In this document: in pieces, positions 19,111 through 34,100 of the stretch | Position numbering within the stretch: position 1 is the first letter of the stretch | Layout of the letters: each line of letters opens with the position of its first letter | Assembly: GCA_028015205.1 (NCBI GenBank) | Contig: CM051519.1 | Coordinates: forward strand, 85,953,539 to 86,017,538 | Direction of reading: 5' to 3' | Length of the DNA: 64,000 nucleotides | Origin: Mytilisepta virgata | Lineage: Eukaryota; Mollusca; Bivalvia; Mytilida; Mytilidae | Position numbers and translations under genes: made by a program | The notes under the pieces: model-generated | Told to the model about the DNA's origin: nothing | What the model saw: the letters and a program-made list of their open reading frames with translations, nothing else | Database searches by the model: none

Positions 19111-22100
19111 TACGACTTGACTTAAGAAAAACTATGTATTGTCTCGATGTCCCCGACATTTTGCCCATTACATTTTATCAGCTATCTTCTACCGTTTCAG
19201 AGGAGATCTGATAACAAGGAAATTTCAAAAATTAGACCGTGACCTTGACCTTTGACCTTGACCTAATTTTACTTGGTACAAAAAATGATGCCTAAATATG
19301 AAGGCTCATGTATGTATCTTAACTCAAACTTAATATTTGCCTGAAAAATCAAAAGTGAAACTTATATAAAGGGAAATAACTCTTATAAGATGTCGTCAGA
19401 TCCTTTTCGGCAGATGTGATTAATGTGCGCACAGATGAACCAAAGAAATTGCAAAAGGTTTCATGTCGATATCTCTTACGGGTTTTGAGGAGATCTGATA
19501 ACAGGCATAACTGTAACAAGGGAGGAAACTCTTATAAGGTACATGGGAACCCTTAGCGGCCTCACCACGTGATAGCTTATGTCTGACTGATACTTGGTGC
19601 CAAATTTCATGTCAATATGTCTAAAAACTTTTCCGACAAATTTATTTGAATTTTGGCAGGAGAAAGAATAATAATAATAATAATAATAATCATAAGAAAT
19701 ACAGTAAGGACTTTCCTTTGTAAAGGAAAGACCTTAATAATCATGCGAAAAAGAGACAGATCTTTCTCAAAACTTCAACAAATTGATAAAGAGTGAACTT
19801 ATGTTGAATTAGATCATTTTTAAGCAATTTTTACCACATTCCCCCCCATTTTGTAAAATTGAAAAATTGCTTCAATCAAGCATATATGGATATTTTTGAA
19901 ATCTTATCATCACTGTCATCAATTTGCCACACTTTTTAAGTTGATATCATGAAAAAAAATCACTTCCGGTTGATATTTTTAAATTTTCAATTTTTGAAAG
20001 GCCAGAACTCTTACTATATTAAATCAGATTTAAAACTCTTCATAGTTTTGAGATGTGCCAAGACCCATTCTACCTCCCAGTACCCATTTTATATCTATAA
20101 AAACAATGTTTTTCTAATTATTAGAAAAAAAGTTTACCTCAACATATGTTGGAAATCTATAATTTTAAGAGATACAGCTAAAAGTTGAGGTAATTCTAGA
20201 AGTACTATAAAATACCAAAATGCTGCATCAAACACAAATATGAAATACTGCCAAAACAATTTTGCGCCAAGAAAAAAAGTTTTTTTTTTCAAATTTTTCA
20301 ATCTTCAAATATTTTTCTTTTTTTTTTCATTTTTTGTCTTACGAAAATGGATAATAACATATTTTAAATGATTCCTATTAAAAAAAATGCATTTTTGAAC
20401 AAATTCCATGTATTACACTTCAAATATGAAAAAAATCATTTTCTAGAACATGACCTTGACCTTTGACCTTGACACCATTTTGAAGGTCACTTGTCCCTGG
20501 TGTCAAAACAAAAGACCCCATGCCTCTATCTTGTACCATTATTAAGTTATTAGCCAAAAACCGTAAATTTAAGCGTTCAAAGGCCAATAACTCATAGAAG
20601 ATGACGTCATACGACTTGACTTAAGAAAAACTATGTATTGTCTCGATGTCCCCGACATTTTGCCCATTACATTTTATCAGCTATCTTCTACCGTTTCAGA
20701 GGAGATCTGATAACAAGGAAATTTCAAAAATTAGACCGTGACCTTGACCTTTGACCTTGACCTAATTTTACTTGGTACAAAAAATGATGCCTAAATATGA
20801 AGGCTCATGTATGTATCTTAACTCAAACTTAATATTTGCCTGAAAAATCAAAAGTGAAACTTATATAAAGGGAAATAACTCTTATAAGATGTCGTCAGAT
20901 CCTTTTCGGCAGATGTGATTAATGTGCGCACAGATGAACCAAAGAAATTGCAAAAGGTTTCATGTCGATATCTCTTACGGGTTTTGAGGAGATCTGATAA
21001 CAGGCATAACTGTAACAAGGGAGGAAACTCTTATAAGGTACATGGGAACCCTTAGCGGCCTCACCACGTGATAGCTTATGTCTGACTGATACTTGGTGCC
21101 AAATTTCATGTCAATATGTCTAAAAACTTTTCCGACAAATTTATTTGAATTTTGGCAGGAGAAAGAATAATAATAATAATAATAATAATCATAAGAAATA
21201 CAGTAAGGACTTTCCTTTGTAAAGGAAAGACCTTAATAATCATGCGAAAAAGAGACAGATCTTTCTCAAAACTTCAACAAATTGATAAAGAGTGAACTTA
21301 TGTTGAATTAGATCATTTTTAAGCAATTTTTACCACATTCCCCCCCATTTTGTAAAATTGAAAAATTGCTTCAATCAAGCATATATGGATATTTTTGAAA
21401 TCTTATCATCACTGTCATCAATTTGCCACACTTTTTAAGTTGATATCATGAAAAAAAATCACTTCCGGTTGATATTTTTAAATTTTCAATTTTTGAAAGG
21501 CCAGAACTCTTACTATATTAAATCAGATTTAAAACTCTTCATAGTTTTGAGATGTGCCAAGACCCATTCTACCTCCCAGTACCCATTTTATATCTATAAA
21601 AACAATGTTTTTCTAATTATTAGAAAAAAAGTTTACCTCAACATATGTTGGAAATCTATAATTTTAAGAGATACAGCTAAAAGTTGAGGTAATTCTAGAA
21701 GTACTATAAAATACCAAAATGCTGCATCAAACACAAATATGAAATACTGCCAAAACAATTTTGCGCCAAGAAAAAAAGTTTTTTTTTTCAAATTTTTCAA
21801 TCTTCAAATATTTTTCTTTTTTTTTTCATTTTTTGTCTTACGAAAATGGATAATAACATATTTTAAATGATTCCTATTAAAAAAAATGCATTTTTGAACA
21901 AATTCCATGTATTACACTTCAAATATGAAAAAAATCATTTTCTAGAACATGACCTTGACCTTTGACCTTGACACCATTTTGAAGGTCACTTGTCCCTGGT
22001 GTCAAAACAAAAGACCCCATGCCTCTATCTTGTACCATTATTAAGTTATTAGCCAAAAACCGTAAATTTAAGCGTTCAAAGGCCAATAACTCATAGAAGA

Positions 22101-22163
22101 TGACGTCATACGACTTGACTTAAGAAAAACTATGTATTGTCTCGATGTCCCCGACATTTTGCC

Positions 22164-23664
22164 CATTACATTTTATCAGCTATCTTCTACCGTTTCAGAG
22201 GAGATCTGATAACAAGGAAATTTCAAAAATTAGACCGTGACCTTGACCTTTGACCTTGACCTAATTTTACTTGGTACAAAAAATGATGCCTAAATATGAA
22301 GGCTCATGTATGTATCTTAACTCAAACTTAATATTTGCCTGAAAAATCAAAAGTGAAACTTATATAAAGGGAAATAACTCTTATAAGATGTCGTCAGATC
22401 CTTTTCGGCAGATGTGATTAATGTGCGCACAGATGAACCAAAGAAATTGCAAAAGGTTTCATGTCGATATCTCTTACGGGTTTTGAGGAGATCTGATAAC
22501 AGGCATAACTGTAACAAGGGAGGAAACTCTTATAAGGTACATGGGAACCCTTAGCGGCCTCACCACGTGATAGCTTATGTCTGACTGATACTTGGTGCCA
22601 AATTTCATGTCAATATGTCTAAAAACTTTTCCGACAAATTTATTTGAATTTTGGCAGGAGAAAGAATAATAATAATAATAATAATAATCATAAGAAATAC
22701 AGTAAGGACTTTCCTTTGTAAAGGAAAGACCTTAATAATCATGCGAAAAAGAGACAGATCTTTCTCAAAACTTCAACAAATTGATAAAGAGTGAACTTAT
22801 GTTGAATTAGATCATTTTTAAGCAATTTTTACCACATTCCCCCCCCCATTTTGTAAAATTGAAAAATTGCTTCAATCAAGCATATATGGATATTTTTGAA
22901 ATCTTATCATCACTGTCATCAATTTGCCACACTTTTTAAGTTGATATCATGAAAAAAAATCACTTCCGGTTGATATTTTTAAATTTTCAATTTTTGAAAG
23001 GCCAGAACTCTTACTATATTAAATCAGATTTAAAACTCTTCATAGTTTTGAGATGTGCCAAGACCCATTCTACCTCCCAGTACCCATTTTATATCTATAA
23101 AAACAATGTTTTTCTAATTATTAGAAAAAAAGTTTACCTCAACATATGTTGGAAATCTATAATTTTAAGAGATACAGCTAAAAGTTGAGGTAATTCTAGA
23201 AGTACTATAAAATACCAAAATGCTGCATCAAACACAAATATGAAATACTGCCAAAACAATTTTGCGCCAAGAAAAAAAGTTTTTTTTTTCAAATTTTTCA
23301 ATCTTCAAATATTTTTCTTTTTTTTTTCATTTTTTGTCTTACGAAAATGGATAATAACATATTTTAAATGATTCCTATTAAAAAAAATGCATTTTTGAAC
23401 AAATTCCATGTATTACACTTCAAATATGAAAAAAATCATTTTCTAGAACATGACCTTGACCTTTGACCTTGACACCATTTTGAAGGTCACTTGTCCCTGG
23501 TGTCAAAACAAAAGACCCCATGCCTCTATCTTGTACCATTATTAAGTTATTAGCCAAAAACCGTAAATTTAAGCGTTCAAAGGCCAATAACTCATAGAAG
23601 ATGACGTCATACGACTTGACTTAAGAAAAACTATGTATTGTCTCGATGTCCCCGACATTTTGCC
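22164..23664 (+). repeat. Satellite unit 4, with an expanded C run
   Basis: The C run at 22839-22847 has nine C, where the other inspected units have seven, making the unit 1,501 bp. Otherwise no difference was noted. Homopolymer length is the least reliable kind of variant. Confidence 0.85.
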
Positions 23665-26600
23665 CATTACATTTTATCAGCTATCTTCTACCGTTTCAGA
23701 GGAGATCTGATAACAAGGAAATTTCAAAAATTAGACCGTGACCTTGACCTTTGACCTTGACCTAATTTTACTTGGTACAAAAAATGATGCCTAAATATGA
23801 AGGCTCATGTATGTATCTTAACTCAAACTTAATATTTGCCTGAAAAATCAAAAGTGAAACTTATATAAAGGGAAATAACTCTTATAAGATGTCGTCAGAT
23901 CCTTTTCGGCAGATGTGATTAATGTGCGCACAGATGAACCAAAGAAATTGCAAAAGGTTTCATGTCGATATCTCTTACGGGTTTTGAGGAGATCTGATAA
24001 CAGGCATAACTGTAACAAGGGAGGAAACTCTTATAAGGTACATGGGAACCCTTAGCGGCCTCACCACGTGATAGCTTATGTCTGACTGATACTTGGTGCC
24101 AAATTTCATGTCAATATGTCTAAAAACTTTTCCGACAAATTTATTTGAATTTTGGCAGGAGAAAGAATAATAATAATAATAATAATAATCATAAGAAATA
24201 CAGTAAGGACTTTCCTTTGTAAAGGAAAGACCTTAATAATCATGCGAAAAAGAGACAGATCTTTCTCAAAACTTCAACAAATTGATAAAGAGTGAACTTA
24301 TGTTGAATTAGATCATTTTTAAGCAATTTTTACCACATTCCCCCCCATTTTGTAAAATTGAAAAATTGCTTCAATCAAGCATATATGGATATTTTTGAAA
24401 TCTTATCATCACTGTCATCAATTTGCCACACTTTTTAAGTTGATATCATGAAAAAAAATCACTTCCGGTTGATATTTTTAAATTTTCAATTTTTGAAAGG
24501 CCAGAACTCTTACTATATTAAATCAGATTTAAAACTCTTCATAGTTTTGAGATGTGCCAAGACCCATTCTACCTCCCAGTACCCATTTTATATCTATAAA
24601 AACAATGTTTTTCTAATTATTAGAAAAAAAGTTTACCTCAACATATGTTGGAAATCTATAATTTTAAGAGATACAGCTAAAAGTTGAGGTAATTCTAGAA
24701 GTACTATAAAATACCAAAATGCTGCATCAAACACAAATATGAAATACTGCCAAAACAATTTTGCGCCAAGAAAAAAAGTTTTTTTTTTCAAATTTTTCAA
24801 TCTTCAAATATTTTTCTTTTTTTTTTCATTTTTTGTCTTACGAAAATGGATAATAACATATTTTAAATGATTCCTATTAAAAAAAATGCATTTTTGAACA
24901 AATTCCATGTATTACACTTCAAATATGAAAAAAATCATTTTCTAGAACATGACCTTGACCTTTGACCTTGACACCATTTTGAAGGTCACTTGTCCCTGGT
25001 GTCAAAACAAAAGACCCCATGCCTCTATCTTGTACCATTATTAAGTTATTAGCCAAAAACCGTAAATTTAAGCGTTCAAAGGCCAATAACTCATAGAAGA
25101 TGACGTCATACGACTTGACTTAAGAAAAACTATGTATTGTCTCGATGTCCCCGACATTTTGCCCATTACATTTTATCAGCTATCTTCTACCGTTTCAGAG
25201 GAGATCTGATAACAAGGAAATTTCAAAAATTAGACCGTGACCTTGACCTTTGACCTTGACCTAATTTTACTTGGTACAAAAAATGATGCCTAAATATGAA
25301 GGCTCATGTATGTATCTTAACTCAAACTTAATATTTGCCTGAAAAATCAAAAGTGAAACTTATATAAAGGGAAATAACTCTTATAAGATGTCGTCAGATC
25401 CTTTTCGGCAGATGTGATTAATGTGCGCACAGATGAACCAAAGAAATTGCAAAAGGTTTCATGTCGATATCTCTTACGGGTTTTGAGGAGATCTGATAAC
25501 AGGCATAACTGTAACAAGGGAGGAAACTCTTATAAGGTACATGGGAACCCTTAGCGGCCTCACCACGTGATAGCTTATGTCTGACTGATACTTGGTGCCA
25601 AATTTCATGTCAATATGTCTAAAAACTTTTCCGACAAATTTATTTGAATTTTGGCAGGAGAAAGAATAATAATAATAATAATAATAATCATAAGAAATAC
25701 AGTAAGGACTTTCCTTTGTAAAGGAAAGACCTTAATAATCATGCGAAAAAGAGACAGATCTTTCTCAAAACTTCAACAAATTGATAAAGAGTGAACTTAT
25801 GTTGAATTAGATCATTTTTAAGCAATTTTTACCACATTCCCCCCCATTTTGTAAAATTGAAAAATTGCTTCAATCAAGCATATATGGATATTTTTGAAAT
25901 CTTATCATCACTGTCATCAATTTGCCACACTTTTTAAGTTGATATCATGAAAAAAAATCACTTCCGGTTGATATTTTTAAATTTTCAATTTTTGAAAGGC
26001 CAGAACTCTTACTATATTAAATCAGATTTAAAACTCTTCATAGTTTTGAGATGTGCCAAGACCCATTCTACCTCCCAGTACCCATTTTATATCTATAAAA
26101 ACAATGTTTTTCTAATTATTAGAAAAAAAGTTTACCTCAACATATGTTGGAAATCTATAATTTTAAGAGATACAGCTAAAAGTTGAGGTAATTCTAGAAG
26201 TACTATAAAATACCAAAATGCTGCATCAAACACAAATATGAAATACTGCCAAAACAATTTTGCGCCAAGAAAAAAAGTTTTTTTTTTCAAATTTTTCAAT
26301 CTTCAAATATTTTTCTTTTTTTTTTCATTTTTTGTCTTACGAAAATGGATAATAACATATTTTAAATGATTCCTATTAAAAAAAATGCATTTTTGAACAA
26401 ATTCCATGTATTACACTTCAAATATGAAAAAAATCATTTTCTAGAACATGACCTTGACCTTTGACCTTGACACCATTTTGAAGGTCACTTGTCCCTGGTG
26501 TCAAAACAAAAGACCCCATGCCTCTATCTTGTACCATTATTAAGTTATTAGCCAAAAACCGTAAATTTAAGCGTTCAAAGGCCAATAACTCATAGAAGAT

Positions 26601-29600
26601 GACGTCATACGACTTGACTTAAGAAAAACTATGTATTGTCTCGATGTCCCCGACATTTTGCCCATTACATTTTATCAGCTATCTTCTACCGTTTCAGAGG
26701 AGATCTGATAACAAGGAAATTTCAAAAATTAGACCGTGACCTTGACCTTTGACCTTGACCTAATTTTACTTGGTACAAAAAATGATGCCTAAATATGAAG
26801 GCTCATGTATGTATCTTAACTCAAACTTAATATTTGCCTGAAAAATCAAAAGTGAAACTTATATAAAGGGAAATAACTCTTATAAGATGTCGTCAGATCC
26901 TTTTCGGCAGATGTGATTAATGTGCGCACAGATGAACCAAAGAAATTGCAAAAGGTTTCATGTCGATATCTCTTACGGGTTTTGAGGAGATCTGATAACA
27001 GGCATAACTGTAACAAGGGAGGAAACTCTTATAAGGTACATGGGAACCCTTAGCGGCCTCACCACGTGATAGCTTATGTCTGACTGATACTTGGTGCCAA
27101 ATTTCATGTCAATATGTCTAAAAACTTTTCCGACAAATTTATTTGAATTTTGGCAGGAGAAAGAATAATAATAATAATAATAATAATCATAAGAAATACA
27201 GTAAGGACTTTCCTTTGTAAAGGAAAGACCTTAATAATCATGCGAAAAAGAGACAGATCTTTCTCAAAACTTCAACAAATTGATAAAGAGTGAACTTATG
27301 TTGAATTAGATCATTTTTAAGCAATTTTTACCACATTCCCCCCCATTTTGTAAAATTGAAAAATTGCTTCAATCAAGCATATATGGATATTTTTGAAATC
27401 TTATCATCACTGTCATCAATTTGCCACACTTTTTAAGTTGATATCATGAAAAAAAATCACTTCCGGTTGATATTTTTAAATTTTCAATTTTTGAAAGGCC
27501 AGAACTCTTACTATATTAAATCAGATTTAAAACTCTTCATAGTTTTGAGATGTGCCAAGACCCATTCTACCTCCCAGTACCCATTTTATATCTATAAAAA
27601 CAATGTTTTTCTAATTATTAGAAAAAAAGTTTACCTCAACATATGTTGGAAATCTATAATTTTAAGAGATACAGCTAAAAGTTGAGGTAATTCTAGAAGT
27701 ACTATAAAATACCAAAATGCTGCATCAAACACAAATATGAAATACTGCCAAAACAATTTTGCGCCAAGAAAAAAAGTTTTTTTTTTCAAATTTTTCAATC
27801 TTCAAATATTTTTCTTTTTTTTTTCATTTTTTGTCTTACGAAAATGGATAATAACATATTTTAAATGATTCCTATTAAAAAAAATGCATTTTTGAACAAA
27901 TTCCATGTATTACACTTCAAATATGAAAAAAATCATTTTCTAGAACATGACCTTGACCTTTGACCTTGACACCATTTTGAAGGTCACTTGTCCCTGGTGT
28001 CAAAACAAAAGACCCCATGCCTCTATCTTGTACCATTATTAAGTTATTAGCCAAAAACCGTAAATTTAAGCGTTCAAAGGCCAATAACTCATAGAAGATG
28101 ACGTCATACGACTTGACTTAAGAAAAACTATGTATTGTCTCGATGTCCCCGACATTTTGCCCATTACATTTTATCAGCTATCTTCTACCGTTTCAGAGGA
28201 GATCTGATAACAAGGAAATTTCAAAAATTAGACCGTGACCTTGACCTTTGACCTTGACCTAATTTTACTTGGTACAAAAAATGATGCCTAAATATGAAGG
28301 CTCATGTATGTATCTTAACTCAAACTTAATATTTGCCTGAAAAATCAAAAGTGAAACTTATATAAAGGGAAATAACTCTTATAAGATGTCGTCAGATCCT
28401 TTTCGGCAGATGTGATTAATGTGCGCACAGATGAACCAAAGAAATTGCAAAAGGTTTCATGTCGATATCTCTTACGGGTTTTGAGGAGATCTGATAACAG
28501 GCATAACTGTAACAAGGGAGGAAACTCTTATAAGGTACATGGGAACCCTTAGCGGCCTCACCACGTGATAGCTTATGTCTGACTGATACTTGGTGCCAAA
28601 TTTCATGTCAATATGTCTAAAAACTTTTCCGACAAATTTATTTGAATTTTGGCAGGAGAAAGAATAATAATAATAATAATAATAATCATAAGAAATACAG
28701 TAAGGACTTTCCTTTGTAAAGGAAAGACCTTAATAATCATGCGAAAAAGAGACAGATCTTTCTCAAAACTTCAACAAATTGATAAAGAGTGAACTTATGT
28801 TGAATTAGATCATTTTTAAGCAATTTTTACCACATTCCCCCCCATTTTGTAAAATTGAAAAATTGCTTCAATCAAGCATATATGGATATTTTTGAAATCT
28901 TATCATCACTGTCATCAATTTGCCACACTTTTTAAGTTGATATCATGAAAAAAAATCACTTCCGGTTGATATTTTTAAATTTTCAATTTTTGAAAGGCCA
29001 GAACTCTTACTATATTAAATCAGATTTAAAACTCTTCATAGTTTTGAGATGTGCCAAGACCCATTCTACCTCCCAGTACCCATTTTATATCTATAAAAAC
29101 AATGTTTTTCTAATTATTAGAAAAAAAGTTTACCTCAACATATGTTGGAAATCTATAATTTTAAGAGATACAGCTAAAAGTTGAGGTAATTCTAGAAGTA
29201 CTATAAAATACCAAAATGCTGCATCAAACACAAATATGAAATACTGCCAAAACAATTTTGCGCCAAGAAAAAAAGTTTTTTTTTTCAAATTTTTCAATCT
29301 TCAAATATTTTTCTTTTTTTTTTCATTTTTTGTCTTACGAAAATGGATAATAACATATTTTAAATGATTCCTATTAAAAAAAATGCATTTTTGAACAAAT
29401 TCCATGTATTACACTTCAAATATGAAAAAAATCATTTTCTAGAACATGACCTTGACCTTTGACCTTGACACCATTTTGAAGGTCACTTGTCCCTGGTGTC
29501 AAAACAAAAGACCCCATGCCTCTATCTTGTACCATTATTAAGTTATTAGCCAAAAACCGTAAATTTAAGCGTTCAAAGGCCAATAACTCATAGAAGATGA

Positions 29601-29660
29601 CGTCATACGACTTGACTTAAGAAAAACTATGTATTGTCTCGATGTCCCCGACATTTTGCC

Positions 29661-31159
29661 CATTACATTTTATCAGCTATCTTCTACCGTTTCAGAGGAG
29701 ATCTGATAACAAGGAAATTTCAAAAATTAGACCGTGACCTTGACCTTTGACCTTGACCTAATTTTACTTGGTACAAAAAATGATGCCTAAATATGAAGGC
29801 TCATGTATGTATCTTAACTCAAACTTAATATTTGCCTGAAAAATCAAAAGTGAAACTTATATAAAGGGAAATAACTCTTATAAGATGTCGTCAGATCCTT
29901 TTCGGCAGATGTGATTAATGTGCGCACAGATGAACCAAAGAAATTGCAAAAGGTTTCATGTCGATATCTCTTACGGGTTTTGAGGAGATCTGATAACAGG
30001 CATAACTGTAACAAGGGAGGAAACTCTTATAAGGTACATGGGAACCCTTAGCGGCCTCACCACGTGATAGCTTATGTCTGACTGATACTTGGTGCCAAAT
30101 TTCATGTCAATATGTCTAAAAACTTTTCCGACAAATTTATTTGAATTTTGGCGGGAGAAAGAATAATAATAATAATAATAATAATCATAAGAAATACAGT
30201 AAGGACTTTCCTTTGTAAAGGAAAGACCTTAATAATCATGCGAAAAAGAGACAGATCTTTCTCAAAACTTCAACAAATTGATAAAGAGTGAACTTATGTT
30301 GAATTAGATCATTTTTAAGCAATTTTTACCACATTCCCCCCCATTTTGTAAAATTGAAAAATTGCTTCAATCAAGCATATATGGATATTTTTGAAATCTT
30401 ATCATCACTGTCATCAATTTGCCACACTTTTTAAGTTGATATCATGAAAAAAAATCACTTCCGGTTGATATTTTTAAATTTTCAATTTTTGAAAGGCCAG
30501 AACTCTTACTATATTAAATCAGATTTAAAACTCTTCATAGTTTTGAGATGTGCCAAGACCCATTCTACCTCCCAGTACCCATTTTATATCTATAAAAACA
30601 ATGTTTTTCTAATTATTAGAAAAAAAGTTTACCTCAACATATGTTGGAAATCTATAATTTTAAGAGATACAGCTAAAAGTTGAGGTAATTCTAGAAGTAC
30701 TATAAAATACCAAAATGCTGCATCAAACACAAATATGAAATACTGCCAAAACAATTTTGCGCCAAGAAAAAAAGTTTTTTTTTTCAAATTTTTCAATCTT
30801 CAAATATTTTTCTTTTTTTTTTCATTTTTTGTCTTACGAAAATGGATAATAACATATTTTAAATGATTCCTATTAAAAAAAATGCATTTTTGAACAAATT
30901 CCATGTATTACACTTCAAATATGAAAAAAATCATTTTCTAGAACATGACCTTGACCTTTGACCTTGACACCATTTTGAAGGTCACTTGTCCCTGGTGTCA
31001 AAACAAAAGACCCCATGCCTCTATCTTGTACCATTATTAAGTTATTAGCCAAAAACCGTAAATTTAAGCGTTCAAAGGCCAATAACTCATAGAAGATGAC
31101 GTCATACGACTTGACTTAAGAAAAACTATGTATTGTCTCGATGTCCCCGACATTTTGCC
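29661..31159 (+). repeat. Satellite unit 9, carrying the ggcGgg variant
   Basis: At 30153 the unit has G where most have A (ggcgggagaaag versus ggcaggagaaag). The same base change at offset 492 is found in units 12 (34650), 17 (42144) and 19 (45142) only, spaced 3, 5 and 2 units apart. This is the one shared substitution that I found among the copies. Confidence 0.85.
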
Positions 31160-34100
31160 CATTACATTTTATCAGCTATCTTCTACCGTTTCAGAGGAGA
31201 TCTGATAACAAGGAAATTTCAAAAATTAGACCGTGACCTTGACCTTTGACCTTGACCTAATTTTACTTGGTACAAAAAATGATGCCTAAATATGAAGGCT
31301 CATGTATGTATCTTAACTCAAACTTAATATTTGCCTGAAAAATCAAAAGTGAAACTTATATAAAGGGAAATAACTCTTATAAGATGTCGTCAGATCCTTT
31401 TCGGCAGATGTGATTAATGTGCGCACAGATGAACCAAAGAAATTGCAAAAGGTTTCATGTCGATATCTCTTACGGGTTTTGAGGAGATCTGATAACAGGC
31501 ATAACTGTAACAAGGGAGGAAACTCTTATAAGGTACATGGGAACCCTTAGCGGCCTCACCACGTGATAGCTTATGTCTGACTGATACTTGGTGCCAAATT
31601 TCATGTCAATATGTCTAAAAACTTTTCCGACAAATTTATTTGAATTTTGGCAGGAGAAAGAATAATAATAATAATAATAATAATCATAAGAAATACAGTA
31701 AGGACTTTCCTTTGTAAAGGAAAGACCTTAATAATCATGCGAAAAAGAGACAGATCTTTCTCAAAACTTCAACAAATTGATAAAGAGTGAACTTATGTTG
31801 AATTAGATCATTTTTAAGCAATTTTTACCACATTCCCCCCCATTTTGTAAAATTGAAAAATTGCTTCAATCAAGCATATATGGATATTTTTGAAATCTTA
31901 TCATCACTGTCATCAATTTGCCACACTTTTTAAGTTGATATCATGAAAAAAAATCACTTCCGGTTGATATTTTTAAATTTTCAATTTTTGAAAGGCCAGA
32001 ACTCTTACTATATTAAATCAGATTTAAAACTCTTCATAGTTTTGAGATGTGCCAAGACCCATTCTACCTCCCAGTACCCATTTTATATCTATAAAAACAA
32101 TGTTTTTCTAATTATTAGAAAAAAAGTTTACCTCAACATATGTTGGAAATCTATAATTTTAAGAGATACAGCTAAAAGTTGAGGTAATTCTAGAAGTACT
32201 ATAAAATACCAAAATGCTGCATCAAACACAAATATGAAATACTGCCAAAACAATTTTGCGCCAAGAAAAAAAGTTTTTTTTTTCAAATTTTTCAATCTTC
32301 AAATATTTTTCTTTTTTTTTTCATTTTTTGTCTTACGAAAATGGATAATAACATATTTTAAATGATTCCTATTAAAAAAAATGCATTTTTGAACAAATTC
32401 CATGTATTACACTTCAAATATGAAAAAAATCATTTTCTAGAACATGACCTTGACCTTTGACCTTGACACCATTTTGAAGGTCACTTGTCCCTGGTGTCAA
32501 AACAAAAGACCCCATGCCTCTATCTTGTACCATTATTAAGTTATTAGCCAAAAACCGTAAATTTAAGCGTTCAAAGGCCAATAACTCATAGAAGATGACG
32601 TCATACGACTTGACTTAAGAAAAACTATGTATTGTCTCGATGTCCCCGACATTTTGCCCATTACATTTTATCAGCTATCTTCTACCGTTTCAGAGGAGAT
32701 CTGATAACAAGGAAATTTCAAAAATTAGACCGTGACCTTGACCTTTGACCTTGACCTAATTTTACTTGGTACAAAAAATGATGCCTAAATATGAAGGCTC
32801 ATGTATGTATCTTAACTCAAACTTAATATTTGCCTGAAAAATCAAAAGTGAAACTTATATAAAGGGAAATAACTCTTATAAGATGTCGTCAGATCCTTTT
32901 CGGCAGATGTGATTAATGTGCGCACAGATGAACCAAAGAAATTGCAAAAGGTTTCATGTCGATATCTCTTACGGGTTTTGAGGAGATCTGATAACAGGCA
33001 TAACTGTAACAAGGGAGGAAACTCTTATAAGGTACATGGGAACCCTTAGCGGCCTCACCACGTGATAGCTTATGTCTGACTGATACTTGGTGCCAAATTT
33101 CATGTCAATATGTCTAAAAACTTTTCCGACAAATTTATTTGAATTTTGGCAGGAGAAAGAATAATAATAATAATAATAATAATCATAAGAAATACAGTAA
33201 GGACTTTCCTTTGTAAAGGAAAGACCTTAATAATCATGCGAAAAAGAGACAGATCTTTCTCAAAACTTCAACAAATTGATAAAGAGTGAACTTATGTTGA
33301 ATTAGATCATTTTTAAGCAATTTTTACCACATTCCCCCCCATTTTGTAAAATTGAAAAATTGCTTCAATCAAGCATATATGGATATTTTTGAAATCTTAT
33401 CATCACTGTCATCAATTTGCCACACTTTTTAAGTTGATATCATGAAAAAAAATCACTTCCGGTTGATATTTTTAAATTTTCAATTTTTGAAAGGCCAGAA
33501 CTCTTACTATATTAAATCAGATTTAAAACTCTTCATAGTTTTGAGATGTGCCAAGACCCATTCTACCTCCCAGTACCCATTTTATATCTATAAAAACAAT
33601 GTTTTTCTAATTATTAGAAAAAAAGTTTACCTCAACATATGTTGGAAATCTATAATTTTAAGAGATACAGCTAAAAGTTGAGGTAATTCTAGAAGTACTA
33701 TAAAATACCAAAATGCTGCATCAAACACAAATATGAAATACTGCCAAAACAATTTTGCGCCAAGAAAAAAAGTTTTTTTTTTCAAATTTTTCAATCTTCA
33801 AATATTTTTCTTTTTTTTTTCATTTTTTGTCTTACGAAAATGGATAATAACATATTTTAAATGATTCCTATTAAAAAAAATGCATTTTTGAACAAATTCC
33901 ATGTATTACACTTCAAATATGAAAAAAATCATTTTCTAGAACATGACCTTGACCTTTGACCTTGACACCATTTTGAAGGTCACTTGTCCCTGGTGTCAAA
34001 ACAAAAGACCCCATGCCTCTATCTTGTACCATTATTAAGTTATTAGCCAAAAACCGTAAATTTAAGCGTTCAAAGGCCAATAACTCATAGAAGATGACGT

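Larger units (their letters stand above)
17668..19165 (+). repeat. Satellite unit 1, with a one-base deletion in a T run
   Basis: This unit matches the others except that the T run at 18611-18614 has four T instead of five. That breaks the 79-codon reading frame kept in the other copies. It is the copy next to the gap. A single indel with no other obvious change is as compatible with a sequencing error as with real variation. Confidence 0.85.

Noticed and set aside
19949..20188. 79-codon ORF (MKKNHFRLIF...) repeated in 30 satellite units
   Set aside because: It is preserved only because whole units are near identical. The protein is a low-complexity product of AT-rich DNA with no family pattern, unit 1 has it frameshifted, and no promoter or polyadenylation arrangement supports it.
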